Shown: positions 1-7,384, counted from the stretch's first letter. The stretch: 32,539 bases of DNA from Comamonadaceae bacterium (GCA_947485165.1 CANKRG010000024.1:1-32539), one strand, 5' to 3'. Made by a program: numbers and translations. The notes: generated by a model not told the origin, from the letters alone.

Positions 1-23
1 ATGTCGGCTAGTTCTAAAATCAT
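1..23 (-). CDS. start of a leftward gene, cut by the window edge (possible antibiotic-biosynthesis-monooxygenase-like protein)
   Basis: On the minus strand an ATG at 23-21 opens the peptide MILELAD before the window ends. A good Shine-Dalgarno sequence (AAGAAGG, reverse complement of 31-37) sits at normal spacing upstream, so this is a plausible real start. The opening residues resemble those I remember for small antibiotic-biosynthesis-monooxygenase (ABM) domain proteins of Burkholderiales. Seven residues cannot establish a family, so the name is only a suggestion. The gene is divergent from maiA. Confidence 0.4.
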
Positions 24-88
24 GGTCAATCCTTCTTAAAACATTTTCAAAATTTGGTTTATTCTCTCTTATAACTCAACGATATTTT

Positions 89-754
89 ATGATTCTTCAC
101 AACTACTTCCGCTCATCCGCCTCCTTCCGCGTGCGTATTGCCTTGGCGCTCAAAGGCTTGCCCTACGAATACGTCTCTGTGCATTTGGTCAAAGGCGACC
201 ATAAATCAGCGGCGTACGCGAATAAATCTGCCGACCGTTTGGTGCCTTTGCTCGAGGTGGATGGCGAATCGCTTTCGCAATCGATGGCGATCATTGAGTA
301 TTTGGACGAAACGCATGCAAACTCACCACTTTTGCCAAAAGACGCGCTGGGCAGAGCCAAAGTGCGTGCGCTGGCGCAGAGCATTTCTTGCGAAATTCAC
401 CCCTTGAACAATTTGCGCGTGCTTAAATACTTGCTCAAGGTGCTGAAACTGGAAGAGTCCGTCAAAAACACCTGGTACAACCACTGGTGCCGAGAGGGTT
501 TAGAAGCTTTTGAGCGCCAATTAGACGTTGATGCGGCTTACCGCATGAAGCAGGGCCAAGAACCCAGCATTTACTGTTTTGGCGGCACCCCAACCTTGGC
601 CGATTGCTGTTTGGTGCCGCAAATTTTCAACGCCAGACGCTTTGACATGCCGTTTGACGGCCTGCCGCGTACCATGGCGGTGTTTGACGCTTGCATGAAA
701 TTGCCCGCTTTTCAGCAAGCGCAGCCGTCAAATTGTCCTGATTTTGAAGCGTAA
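89..754 (+). CDS. maiA: maleylacetoacetate isomerase, zeta-class glutathione S-transferase
   Basis: This 221-residue protein has the zeta-class GST layout: an N-terminal thioredoxin-like domain (about residues 1-82) and an all-helical C-terminal domain. The N-terminal active-site segment reads SSASFRVRIALALKGLPYEY, close to the family signature SSCxxRVRIAL but with Ala where the catalytic-motif Cys usually sits. The conserved ES-QSMAIIEYLDE segment binds glutathione in this fold. The enzyme isomerises maleylacetoacetate to fumarylacetoacetate in tyrosine/homogentisate or gentisate breakdown, using glutathione. No other aromatic-degradation gene is next to it, so the substrate is not confirmed by context. 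There is no clear Shine-Dalgarno before the ATG. A general GST role is the main alternative. Confidence 0.85.
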   Translation: MILHNYFRSSASFRVRIALALKGLPYEYVSVHLVKGDHKSAAYANKSADRLVPLLEVDGESLSQSMAIIEYLDETHANSPLLPKDALGRAKVRALAQSISCEIHPLNNLRVLKYLLKVLKLEESVKNTWYNHWCREGLEAFERQLDVDAAYRMKQGQEPSIYCFGGTPTLADCCLVPQIFNARRFDMPFDGLPRTMAVFDACMKLPAFQQAQPSNCPDFEA

Positions 755-769
755 TTTTTAATTTCGCCA

Positions 770-1621
770 ATGAATCCGGATTGGCTTATCCCCAACTGGC
801 CCGCACCACCGCATGTGAAAGCGGTGTTTACCAGCCGCGGCATTGTACAAACTGGGTTTGAAACTGGAAGGGTAAGCAAAAGCGGCAGAAATGGGTATAG
901 CGGTGCTAGCCAGCCGCCGTTTGAAGCTTTTAACTTGGGCGACCATGTGGGCGATGACCCCAACCATGTCATGGCGAATCGGCACATGCTGCAGGTTTTG
1001 CTGGGTGTCAAACCCATTTATTTAAAACAAGTGCATGGCACAGCGGTCGTGACTCTGACGCCCAAAACGCCACACGGCACCGTTGCCGATGCCTGCATCA
1101 CGACTGAGAAAAAGCTGGCCTGCACCATCATGGTGGCGGACTGTTTGCCGGTTCTTTTTACGGATGCAGAAGGTAGTTTTGTTGCCGCTGCGCATGCTGG
1201 TTGGCGTGGTTTGACTGATGGCGTATTGCGTCAAAATATAGAATCAATTAATGCTATAGCCGTTGTAAATGTTGACTATGTTGCTAATAAAATAATAGCA
1301 TGGATGGGGCCTTGTATTGGACCTGAGGCGTTTGAGGTGGGCGGTGAGGTGAAGGCTGCATTTGCAGCAAGTTTGCCAAATTCAGCGGCTATGTTTAAGC
1401 CGGTTGGTGGTCCAGAATCAGGCAAATGGCTGGCTGATTTGGCGGGTTTGGCGCGGCTGCAATTGAAGCAACTGGGGCTGGGGAATGATCAAATCTTTGG
1501 CAACGACAGCAGCACCGCATGGTGCACGGTAAACAATCCCTTACGATTTTTCTCGCACAGGCGGGACGCTGTCAAATTCGGCAGCAGTGGGCGCATGGCT
1601 GGCTGTATTTGGATCGAGTGA
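770..1621 (+). CDS. pgeF: peptidoglycan editing factor PgeF (laccase-domain, YfiH/DUF152 family)
   Basis: The 283-residue product carries the family landmarks in order: an early FNLGDHVGDDP segment, QVHGT, the metal-site motif VADCLPVLFTD, AAHAGWRGL and GPCIGPEAFEVG. Members were first described as multicopper polyphenol oxidoreductases and are now linked to editing of mis-incorporated residues in peptidoglycan precursors. The His and Cys residues of those motifs are all present. Between AAHAGWRGL and GPCIGP the coding sequence becomes AT-rich (about 1231-1300) and holds a GCTA-N9-TAGC palindrome at 1283-1299, translated in frame as ANKIIA. This adds roughly ten residues compared with the family as I remember it. 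The 3' end overlaps a convergent gene by 81 bp. Confidence 0.85.
   Translation: MNPDWLIPNWPAPPHVKAVFTSRGIVQTGFETGRVSKSGRNGYSGASQPPFEAFNLGDHVGDDPNHVMANRHMLQVLLGVKPIYLKQVHGTAVVTLTPKTPHGTVADACITTEKKLACTIMVADCLPVLFTDAEGSFVAAAHAGWRGLTDGVLRQNIESINAIAVVNVDYVANKIIAWMGPCIGPEAFEVGGEVKAAFAASLPNSAAMFKPVGGPESGKWLADLAGLARLQLKQLGLGNDQIFGNDSSTAWCTVNNPLRFFSHRRDAVKFGSSGRMAGCIWIE
1283..1299. repeat. GCTA-N9-TAGC palindromic repeat, copy 1 (inside pgeF)
   Basis: The sequence is GCTA, ATAAAATAA, TAGC: 17 bp with perfect 4-bp ends (5 bp counting the outer T/A pair), in an AT-rich patch that also has ATGCTATAGC at 1250-1259. It is read in pgeF as GCT AAT AAA ATA ATA GCA, giving ANKIIA. Confidence 0.7.
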
Positions 1622-1852
1622 GTTTGAATCGATAGGGGTTGACCACAATTGCTGCGCTTCCAACGCCTCTTTTTCTTTGATGGCACGCTTGCGTCCTGGC
1701 GAGCGCATTAGGTAAACTACCAATGAAACAGGGGCCACACCATACAAAATAAAGGTCACAATAGCACCTATGACAGTTCCAGTGGTGTTGGTGGCTTCGA
1801 CTACCGCCATCATGAGGGCGACGTAGATCCAAGCGATAGCGACGATATACAT
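1541..1852 (-). CDS. conserved-looking small inner-membrane protein, function unknown
   Basis: The 103-residue product starts MYIVAIAWIYVALMMAVVEA and has two clear hydrophobic segments (about residues 3-19 and 28-48). A basic stretch (RSPGRKRAIKEKEA) and a hydrophilic, low-complexity C-terminal tail follow. The layout is a two-helix membrane protein with a cytoplasmic tail by the positive-inside rule. I recall similar short proteins in Comamonadaceae, but no function is known to me. The gene is convergent with pgeF, and its last 81 bp (1541-1621) are the complement of the pgeF 3' end, so the tail sequence is partly dictated by pgeF. The dyads at 1883-1937 lie upstream, between it and phaC. 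Confidence 0.7.
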   Translation of the reverse strand: MYIVAIAWIYVALMMAVVEATNTTGTVIGAIVTFILYGVAPVSLVVYLMRSPGRKRAIKEKEALEAQQLWSTPIDSNSLDPNTASHAPTAAEFDSVPPVREKS

Positions 1853-1882
1853 AGTGGGCTGTTTTTGACGTTAATTGTTGAA

Positions 1883-1897
1883 ACTTCGATACGAAGT
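1883..1897. promoter_or_regulatory. short inverted repeat ACTTCG-ATA-CGAAGT in the phaC upstream region
   Basis: This is a perfect 6-bp inverted repeat with a 3-bp spacer in the divergent region between the small membrane protein gene and phaC. It is a possible operator half of a larger site. No regulator is identified. Confidence 0.3.
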
Positions 1898-1908
1898 GAA
1901 GAGAATAA

Positions 1909-1937
1909 CCAAAGTTGACACAATTTTGTAACTTTGG
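1909..1937. promoter_or_regulatory. dyad CCAAAGTT-N13-AACTTTGG upstream of phaC
   Basis: A perfect 8-bp inverted repeat (1909-1916 and 1930-1937) encloses a second small dyad, ACAA-TT-TTGT, at 1920-1929. It overlaps a TTGACA (-35-like) at 1915-1920, although no well-spaced -10 is obvious. It lies about 60 bp before the phaC ATG in the divergent intergenic region. A regulator binding site is plausible, but the factor is unknown. Confidence 0.4.
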
Positions 1938-1998
1938 GGTCAATATGTTCGGATAGGCTTAGTTTATTAAATCGAACACATTGAAAGTGGGTAGACAA

Positions 1999-3624
1999 AT
2001 GAAGTTTCAAGCCAGTGCTGGGGATGCAGTGAGTCCGGTATCGATTGAGCCAGGTAAGCTTTTAGAGTTGCAACAGCAATATCTTGAGGACGCTACTAAG
2101 TTATGGCAGCAAACTATGCAAACGGCAACGTCATTGCCTGATAAGCGCTTTGCAGGTCCTGCTTGGACGCACAACCCCGCCGCGCAATTTGCCGCAGCCG
2201 CCTATTTGCTCAATTCCCGCGCCATGCAAAGTATGGCTGACGCGGTAGAAGCCGACGAAAAAACCAAAGCGCGTATCAGTTTTGCCGTTGAGCAGATGAA
2301 CGCTGCCAGCGCCCCCAGTAACTTTTTAGCCACCAATGCCGATGCGCTGCAAAAAGCCATCGACACCAAAGGCGAAAGCATTGGCAAAGGTCTTCAAAAC
2401 CTGCTGGCAGACATACAGCGCGGCCACATCAGCATGACGGACGAATCCGTCTTCACCGTCGGTGAAAACGTCGCCACCACCGAAGGTGCGGTTGTTTTTG
2501 AAAATGAATTGTTTCAGCTGATTGAGTACAAACCACTCACCGCCAAGGTGTATGAGCGCCCGTTTTTGCTGGTGCCGCCGTGTATCAACAAGTTTTATAT
2601 CCTCGACCTGCAGCCTGAAAACTCGCTGGTGCGCTACGCCGTAGCACAAGGCCACCGCACCTTTGTGCTGAGCTGGCGCAACCCAGACATGTCGATTGTT
2701 GACAAAACGTGGGACGATTACATTGAACACGCTGCTATCAAAGCGATAGCTACTGTGCAAGAGATCACGTCGTCTAAGCAGATAAATGCACTCGGATTTT
2801 GCGTAGGCGGCACGATTTTATCGACGGCACTTTCCGTGTTGGCTGCGCGTAAACAGACGCCCGTCGCCTCGTTGACGCTGCTTACCACGCTGCTCGATTT
2901 CAGCGACACCGGCATTTTGGACATTTTTATCGACGAAGAGGCCGTGCAAAAGCGCGAAGCTGAGTTGTCAAAAAAGGATGCGCCTGCGCTGCTCAAAGGC
3001 CAAGAGCTGGCCAGCACCTTCAGTTTTTTGCGCCCCAACGATTTGGTGTGGAATTACGTGGTGGGTAACTACCTCAAAGGCGAAACGCCACCTGCGTTTG
3101 ACCTGTTGTACTGGAACTCTGACGCCACCAACCTGCCAGGTCCCATGTACACCTGGTACTTGCGTAACACCTACCATGAGAACAACCTCATCAAGCCCGG
3201 CAAAGCCGTGGTGTGCGGTGAGAAGGTTGATTTGAGCAAAGTCGATATCCCAAGCTATATTTACGGCTCACGCGAAGACCATATTGTGCCGATTGCGGGC
3301 GCTTATGCTTCCACACAAGTGTTGCCGGGTAAAAAGCGCTTCGTCATGGGGGCGTCTGGGCACATTGCTGGGGTGATCAACGCGCCAGTGAAGAACAAAC
3401 GCAGCTATTGGACCAACGACAAAATCAAGGATAAATTCCCCGCCACCCAAGCCGAATGGCAAGCCAGCAGCAAAGAGCACCCGGGCAGCTGGTGGACAGA
3501 TTGGTCTGCTTGGTTGGCTGGAAACGGAGGGAAACAGATTGCTGCACCTAAAACCTATGGCAAAGGCAAACTCAAAGCCATTGAGCCAGCGCCTGGTCGC
3601 TATGTGAAAGCCAAGGCGGTTTAA
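1999..3624 (+). CDS. phaC: class I poly(3-hydroxyalkanoate) synthase PhaC
   Basis: PhaC polymerises (R)-3-hydroxybutyryl-CoA into PHB at the granule surface. From the ATG at 1999 the product is 541 residues, within the usual range for class I synthases. An in-frame TTG at 1981 would add six residues, and I prefer the ATG. The lipase-like box GFCVGG carries the catalytic Cys268. Asp427 (SREDHIVP) and His455 (SGHIAGV) complete the catalytic triad. The N-terminal domain (about residues 1-180) is the variable helical part and the rest is an alpha/beta hydrolase fold. The next genes are phaA (59 bp later) and phaB, giving the order phaC-phaA-phaB. A GCTA-N9-TAGC repeat lies in the coding sequence at 2734-2750 (peptide AIKAIA), shortly before the Cys box. 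Confidence 0.95.
   Translation: MKFQASAGDAVSPVSIEPGKLLELQQQYLEDATKLWQQTMQTATSLPDKRFAGPAWTHNPAAQFAAAAYLLNSRAMQSMADAVEADEKTKARISFAVEQMNAASAPSNFLATNADALQKAIDTKGESIGKGLQNLLADIQRGHISMTDESVFTVGENVATTEGAVVFENELFQLIEYKPLTAKVYERPFLLVPPCINKFYILDLQPENSLVRYAVAQGHRTFVLSWRNPDMSIVDKTWDDYIEHAAIKAIATVQEITSSKQINALGFCVGGTILSTALSVLAARKQTPVASLTLLTTLLDFSDTGILDIFIDEEAVQKREAELSKKDAPALLKGQELASTFSFLRPNDLVWNYVVGNYLKGETPPAFDLLYWNSDATNLPGPMYTWYLRNTYHENNLIKPGKAVVCGEKVDLSKVDIPSYIYGSREDHIVPIAGAYASTQVLPGKKRFVMGASGHIAGVINAPVKNKRSYWTNDKIKDKFPATQAEWQASSKEHPGSWWTDWSAWLAGNGGKQIAAPKTYGKGKLKAIEPAPGRYVKAKAV
2734..2750. repeat. GCTA-N9-TAGC palindromic repeat, copy 2 (inside phaC)
   Basis: The sequence is GCTA, TCAAAGCGA, TAGC, with 5-bp perfect ends GCTAT/ATAGC. 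It is translated in phaC as GCT ATC AAA GCG ATA GCT, giving AIKAIA. Confidence 0.65.
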
Positions 3625-3629
3625 GTCAT

Positions 3630-3658
3630 TTGCACATTTGAATTCATCTTTTTATTGT
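3630..3658 (+). promoter_or_regulatory. candidate sigma-70 promoter for phaA
   Basis: TTGCAC (3630-3635) and TATTGT (3653-3658) are separated by exactly 17 bp in the phaC-phaA gap, 25 bp before the phaA ATG. Each matches the consensus at four or more positions. If real, phaAB could be transcribed separately from phaC. A good Shine-Dalgarno, AAGGAG, precedes the phaA ATG. Confidence 0.4.
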
Positions 3659-3683
3659 ATTTCATAATTTTTAAGGAGCCATC

Positions 3684-4862
3684 ATGCAAGATATCGTTAT
3701 CGTCGCCGCCACCCGTACTGCCGTTGGCAAATTCGGCGGAACCCTCGCCAAAACACCAGCGACTGAACTGGGCGCAGCCGTTATTGCCGAAGTCCTGAAA
3801 CGCAGCGGTTTGCAAGCTGACCAAGTCGGCGAAGTCATCATGGGTCAGGTGCTGGCAGCCGGCGCGGGGCAAAATCCGGCGCGTCAAGCGGTCATCAAAA
3901 GCGGCTTGAACCAAGCCACCCCTGGTTTAACCATCAACGCCGTTTGCGGCTCTGGCCTCAAATCTGTCATGCTGGCTGCCCAAGCCGTGGCTTATGGTGA
4001 CTCTGAGATCGTCATCGCTGGTGGCCAAGAAAACATGAGCGCCTCGCCACACGTGCTGCTGGGCAGCCGCGACGGTCAGCGCATGGGTGACTGGAAGATG
4101 ATCGACTCCATGATTGTGGACGGCTTGTGGGACGTTTACAACCAGTACCACATGGGCATCACCGCTGAAAACGTGGCCAAAAAATTCGGTATCACCCGCG
4201 ACATGCAAGACGCTTTGGCTCTGGCCAGCCAAACCAAAGCCGCTGCGGCGCAAGATTCAGGTCGTTTTAAAGACGAAATCATGCCTTTCATCATCGCGCA
4301 GAAAAAGGGCGACCCTATCGTTTTTGCGGCAGACGAGTTCATCAACCGCAAATCCAGCGCTGAAGGCTTGGCCGGTTTGCGCCCAGCGTTTGACAAAGCC
4401 GGCGGCGTGACCGCAGGCAATGCATCAGGCATCAACGACGGCGCAGCCGCCGTGATGGTGATGACCGCTGCCAAGGCTGCTGCACTGGGCTTGAAGCCTT
4501 TGGGCCGTATCGCCAGCTTCGCGACCTCAGGTCTAGACCCAGCCATGATGGGTATGGGGCCAGTATCCGCTTCTCAAATCGCCCTGAAACGCGCGGGTTG
4601 GAGCGCACAAGACCTCGATTTGCTGGAAATCAACGAAGCTTTCGCCGCACAAGCCTGCGCTGTGAATCAAGAAATGGGCTGGGACACCAGCAAAATTAAC
4701 GTCAACGGCGGCGCGATTGCGATTGGCCACCCGATTGGCGCGTCCGGCTGCCGTATTTTGGTGACACTGTTGCACGAAATGGCGAAACGCGACGCGAAGA
4801 AGGGCATTGCGTCGCTGTGTATCGGCGGTGGCATGGGCGTGGCACTGACGATTGAGCGTTAA
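3684..4862 (+). CDS. phaA: acetyl-CoA C-acetyltransferase (beta-ketothiolase) PhaA
   Basis: This thiolase condenses two acetyl-CoA molecules to acetoacetyl-CoA, the first step of PHB synthesis. The product has 392 residues, the standard length for a biosynthetic thiolase. All three catalytic residues are visible: nucleophile Cys88 in [11 protein letters not shown], His349 in [10 protein letters not shown] and the proton-donor Cys379 in [10 protein letters not shown]. The substrate-loop segment [10 protein letters not shown] is also typical. A strong AAGGAG Shine-Dalgarno precedes the ATG. It lies between phaC and phaB on the same strand, which supports the PHB role over a fatty-acid degradation thiolase. 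Broader substrate use, as in BktB, cannot be excluded from sequence alone. Confidence 0.93.
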   Translation: MQDIVIVAATRTAVGKFGGTLAKTPATELGAAVIAEVLKRSGLQADQVGEVIMGQVLAAGAGQNPARQAVIKSGLNQATPGLTINAVCGSGLKSVMLAAQAVAYGDSEIVIAGGQENMSASPHVLLGSRDGQRMGDWKMIDSMIVDGLWDVYNQYHMGITAENVAKKFGITRDMQDALALASQTKAAAAQDSGRFKDEIMPFIIAQKKGDPIVFAADEFINRKSSAEGLAGLRPAFDKAGGVTAGNASGINDGAAAVMVMTAAKAAALGLKPLGRIASFATSGLDPAMMGMGPVSASQIALKRAGWSAQDLDLLEINEAFAAQACAVNQEMGWDTSKINVNGGAIAIGHPIGASGCRILVTLLHEMAKRDAKKGIASLCIGGGMGVALTIER

Positions 4863-4941
4863 AACTGCACGTTATTTCCCTTCCCAATCATGTCATTAGC
4901 GATTTCAAATAATTTTTTATAACCACAACAGGAGCATCATC

Positions 4942-5679
4942 ATGAATGGAAAAGTAGCTTACGTCACAGGCGGTATGGGTGGCATCGGAACCGCCATTTG
5001 CCAGCGCTTGCACAAAGAGGGCTTCAAAGTCATCGCCGGCTGCGGCCCAACACGTGACCACGCCAAGTGGATCGCCGAACAAGCCGCTTTGGGCTACACG
5101 TTCTATGCGTCAGTGGGTAACGTGGGAGCGTGGGACTCTACGGTTGAAGCTTTCACCAAAACCAAGGCAGAGCATGGCATGATTGACGTGTTGGTGAACA
5201 ACGCCGGCATCACCAAAGACCGCATGTTCCTGAAAATGACCCGCGAAGACTGGGACGGTGTGATCGAAACCAACCTCAACAGCATGTTCAACGTCACCAA
5301 GCAAGTGGTGGGTGACATGGTGGACAAGGGCTGGGGTCGCATCATCAACATCAGCTCTGTCAACGGTGAAAAAGGCCAAGCCGGCCAAACCAACTACTCG
5401 GCTGCCAAAGCCGGTATGCACGGCTTCAGCATGGCGTTGGCGCAAGAAATGGCGACCAAGGGCGTGACGGTCAACACCGTCAGTCCAGGCTACATCGGTA
5501 CTGACATGGTCAATGCCATCCGTGAAGATGTGTTGGCCAAAATTGTGGCGACCATTCCCGTCAAGCGCCTGGGCAAACCCAGCGAAATCGCCTCCATCAT
5601 CGCCTGGTTGGCGTCTGAAGACGGTGGCTACACCACGGGTGCGGACTTCTCGGTGAATGGTGGTTTGCATATGGGTTAA
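4942..5679 (+). CDS. phaB: NADPH-dependent acetoacetyl-CoA reductase PhaB
   Basis: PhaB reduces acetoacetyl-CoA to (R)-3-hydroxybutyryl-CoA, the PhaC substrate. The 245-residue protein is a classical short-chain dehydrogenase. It has the N-terminal nucleotide-binding GGMGGIG, the NNAGITKD motif, the catalytic Ser in NISSVNG followed by the YSAAK Tyr-Lys pair, and the VSPGYIGTDM substrate-loop start. An AGGAG Shine-Dalgarno precedes the ATG. The gene ends the pha cluster and is followed after about 20 bp by a strong hairpin terminator. FabG-type 3-oxoacyl-ACP reductases are the nearest alternative, but position after phaA favours PhaB. Confidence 0.93.
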   Translation: MNGKVAYVTGGMGGIGTAICQRLHKEGFKVIAGCGPTRDHAKWIAEQAALGYTFYASVGNVGAWDSTVEAFTKTKAEHGMIDVLVNNAGITKDRMFLKMTREDWDGVIETNLNSMFNVTKQVVGDMVDKGWGRIINISSVNGEKGQAGQTNYSAAKAGMHGFSMALAQEMATKGVTVNTVSPGYIGTDMVNAIREDVLAKIVATIPVKRLGKPSEIASIIAWLASEDGGYTTGADFSVNGGLHMG

Positions 5680-5702
5680 TCCCGAATTGCGTTGCTACAC
5701 AT

Positions 5703-5729
5703 AAAAAAGGGAGCCTAGCTCCCTTTTTT
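5703..5729. terminator. bidirectional intrinsic terminator after phaB
   Basis: A6 is followed by the hairpin GGGAGC-CTA-GCTCCC (5709-5723) and T6 (5724-5729). The flanking A and T runs make it function-capable on both strands. It closes the phaCAB cluster. On the minus strand it lies exactly at the end of the Crp/Fnr-type remnant. Confidence 0.9.
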
Positions 5730-5811
5730 ATGTCTGCATAAACTTATTCACCATTTCGCGGGACGCGCCTATGTGCGCGGCAAGCTCACCGTGGCTGATC
5801 AGGAGGCAATG
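5728..5811 (-). pseudogene. remnant of a Crp/Fnr-type regulator (helix-turn-helix only)
   Basis: Reading the minus strand from about 5811 to a TAA at 5730-5728 gives a peptide containing SHGELAAHIGASREMVNK, then FMQT and the stop. The spacing ELA-x-x-IG-x-SREMV matches the recognition helix-turn-helix of Crp/Fnr regulators. The cyclic-nucleotide-binding domain is absent: upstream codons in this frame become unlike the family and meet a TAA at 5877-5875. The usual residues after the recognition helix are also shorter than normal. I infer a decayed fragment truncated at both ends. A chance resemblance is possible because the match is short. Confidence 0.5.
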
Positions 5812-5866
5812 GTTTTGGGTGTGTTGTCTTCTTCGGTTACTTTTGCCAAGTGGTTCAGCGATTGCG

Positions 5867-6688
5867 CTAGGCGCTTAAAAAAGCAATTTCTTGCGGTGTA
5901 AACCCCGCTTTAAAGCGGGCTTCTAAATTAAACGGTGCTCTTAATTTTGGTGCAGCATGCCGGTTGTGCAAGGTGGCGTAATGGTGCATGGGGTCAAGCC
6001 CATCACGCTTGCACAGCCAGCGGTACCAGTGGTTGCCAATCGCGACGTGGCCGATTTCGTCGCGCAAAATGATGTCCAATATCTCAATGGCTTCGGTTGC
6101 ATACGACGTTTTCACCTTACGCAGCTTGGCTTGTATAAGCGGCGTGGCATCTAAACCACGCGCTTCCAAGGTTCGCGGCACCAGGGCCATGCGGGCAACG
6201 ATGTCGTCTTTGGTTTTCTCGCACATGCTCCATAAACCGGTGTGCGCCGGGAAGTCGCCGTATTCATAGTATCTGTTTGCATCGTAAACGATTGATTTCA
6301 AATGGTTTTGTAGCAAACTGAAGTGGTAGGCTTCTTCTTTGGCGACTTGTGCCCAATCCAAGTAATACTGTTTTGGCATACCGTCAAAGCGCCAAATCGC
6401 ATCCAAAGCCAGATTCACCGCATTAAATTCAATATGGCAAATCGCATGCATCAGCGCGGCATGGCCGGCGGGGGTGAAAGGGGAACGTTTGTCTACATTC
6501 AGCGGCTCCAGCAATTCAGGTTTGGCTGGTACGCCGGGTTTGGATTGCGCGTCGTTTGACGCGATAATTGCTACACTATTTATAGCGGTATAGAAAGGTA
6601 ATACGCTAGCTAAAGCCATTTTATTCTCTATATTTGGGCTGATAAAGGCGCTATAAGCGGTTTGACGCAGTTCTGGGCTTGCTTGCAT
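5867..6688 (-). CDS. DUF455 family ferritin-like protein
   Basis: About 273 residues from the chosen ATG at 6688-6686; a longer frame reaches 6754 but would overlap the divergent gene. The helical core shows paired carboxylate/His motifs typical of ferritin-like di-iron proteins: CHIEFNAVNLALD, KEEAYHFSLL and RDEIGHVAIGNHW. The order and spacing fit DUF455 (COG2833), a family often annotated as ferritin-like or distantly related to tRNA hydroxylase MiaE. Its exact reaction is not established to my knowledge. The N-terminal part (about 6565-6660) is AT-rich and contains a GCTA-N9-TAGC repeat translated as AINSVA. The gene is divergent from the carbonic-anhydrase-like gene, with about 50 bp between them. 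Confidence 0.8.
   Translation of the reverse strand: MQASPELRQTAYSAFISPNIENKMALASVLPFYTAINSVAIIASNDAQSKPGVPAKPELLEPLNVDKRSPFTPAGHAALMHAICHIEFNAVNLALDAIWRFDGMPKQYYLDWAQVAKEEAYHFSLLQNHLKSIVYDANRYYEYGDFPAHTGLWSMCEKTKDDIVARMALVPRTLEARGLDATPLIQAKLRKVKTSYATEAIEILDIILRDEIGHVAIGNHWYRWLCKRDGLDPMHHYATLHNRHAAPKLRAPFNLEARFKAGFTPQEIAFLSA
6570..6586. repeat. GCTA-N9-TAGC palindromic repeat, copy 3 (inside the DUF455 gene)
   Basis: The plus strand reads GCTA, CACTATTTA, TAGC. On the coding (minus) strand it is read GCT ATA AAT AGT GTA GCA, giving AINSVA, the same phase as in pgeF, phaC and coaBC. Further GCTA-rich sequence continues to about 6650 (for example GCTAGC and GCTATAAGC). Confidence 0.65.
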
Positions 6689-6739
6689 CCTTACAATTGT
6701 AGTTAATTCAACCCATAAAACACGCAAAGGACATCTGCC

Positions 6740-7264
6740 ATGGCGATTTACCAATTAGACGATCTAACCCCCCAACTGGCTGCTGGCGCGTGGGTGGCAG
6801 ACAGTGCGCAGGTGATAGGCGATGTGCGTATGGCTGAGAACGCCAACGTGTGGTTTGGCTCCGTTGTTCGCGGTGATTCAGAGACCATCACCATTGGTAA
6901 AAACACGAATATTCAAGATGCCTGCGTGTTGCATGGTGATCCTGGTAAACCACTCATCATTGGTGACAACGTGAGCGTCGGCCACCAAGTGATGCTGCAT
7001 GGCTGTACGGTAGGCGATGGGACGCTGATCGGCATTGGCGCGATTGTGCTGAATGGCGCGGTGATTGGTAAAAACTGCATCGTTGGTGCGGCTTCGCTGG
7101 TGACTGAAGGTAAAGTCTTCCCTGATGGCAGCATGATTATCGGCAGCCCGGCCAAGGCGGTGCGGGAGCTGTCGGCTGAGCAGCAAGCTGGCCTTTTGGG
7201 GATTGCTAAGCACTATGTTGACAATGCGTTGCGGTTTAAGACTGGTTTGAAAAAGATCAGTTGA
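6740..7264 (+). CDS. gamma-class carbonic anhydrase-like protein (left-handed beta-helix)
   Basis: The 174-residue protein is built of hexapeptide repeats from about residue 15 to 135 (for example GDGTLIGIGAIVLNGAVIGK), forming a left-handed beta-helix, then a C-terminal helix. The three Zn-binding His residues of gamma-carbonic anhydrases are present: His65 (VLHGD), His82 and His87 (GHQVMLHG). Family members include YrdA, PaaY and CaiE. Many bind zinc, but only some have measured carbonic anhydrase activity, so hydration of CO2 is a family inference. The ATG lies 51 bp from the divergent DUF455 start. Confidence 0.88.
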   Translation: MAIYQLDDLTPQLAAGAWVADSAQVIGDVRMAENANVWFGSVVRGDSETITIGKNTNIQDACVLHGDPGKPLIIGDNVSVGHQVMLHGCTVGDGTLIGIGAIVLNGAVIGKNCIVGAASLVTEGKVFPDGSMIIGSPAKAVRELSAEQQAGLLGIAKHYVDNALRFKTGLKKIS

Positions 7265-7289
7265 TGGACCTATACCGTTAAAACCCACA

Positions 7290-7348
7290 CCGTTCGGGCT
7301 TGAGGTATCGAGGCCTTTAAGAACCCTTCGATACCTCAGGGCGAACGG
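7290..7348. repeat. CCGTTCG...CGAACGG long inverted repeat, copy 1
   Basis: This element has 24-bp imperfect arms starting CCGTTCG and ending CGAACGG, each carrying TGAGGTATCGA next to the loop, with about 11 bp of loop. It fills most of the gap between the carbonic-anhydrase-like gene and hslO. The same outer sequence recurs at 13403-13462. It resembles REP-like intergenic hairpins widespread in proteobacteria. On RNA it would fold into a long hairpin. Confidence 0.8.
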
Positions 7349-7384
7349 ATTAAACTCACATGTTTTCATGTTTAGTGATTTTTT

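Noticed and set aside
1758-1772. Shared AGCACCTATGAC at about 1765 and 15856
   Set aside because: Only two short matches without surrounding similarity; likely chance.
5110-5670. 186-codon open frame antisense to phaB
   Set aside because: The opposite strand has all short-chain dehydrogenase motifs. This frame has no family features and no ribosome site.
5752-5901. Plus-strand open frame after phaB (peptide with FAGRAYVRGKLTV)
   Set aside because: It looked protein-like at first, but it has no start codon, and the minus strand reads as a Crp/Fnr helix-turn-helix, which explains the codon-like pattern better.
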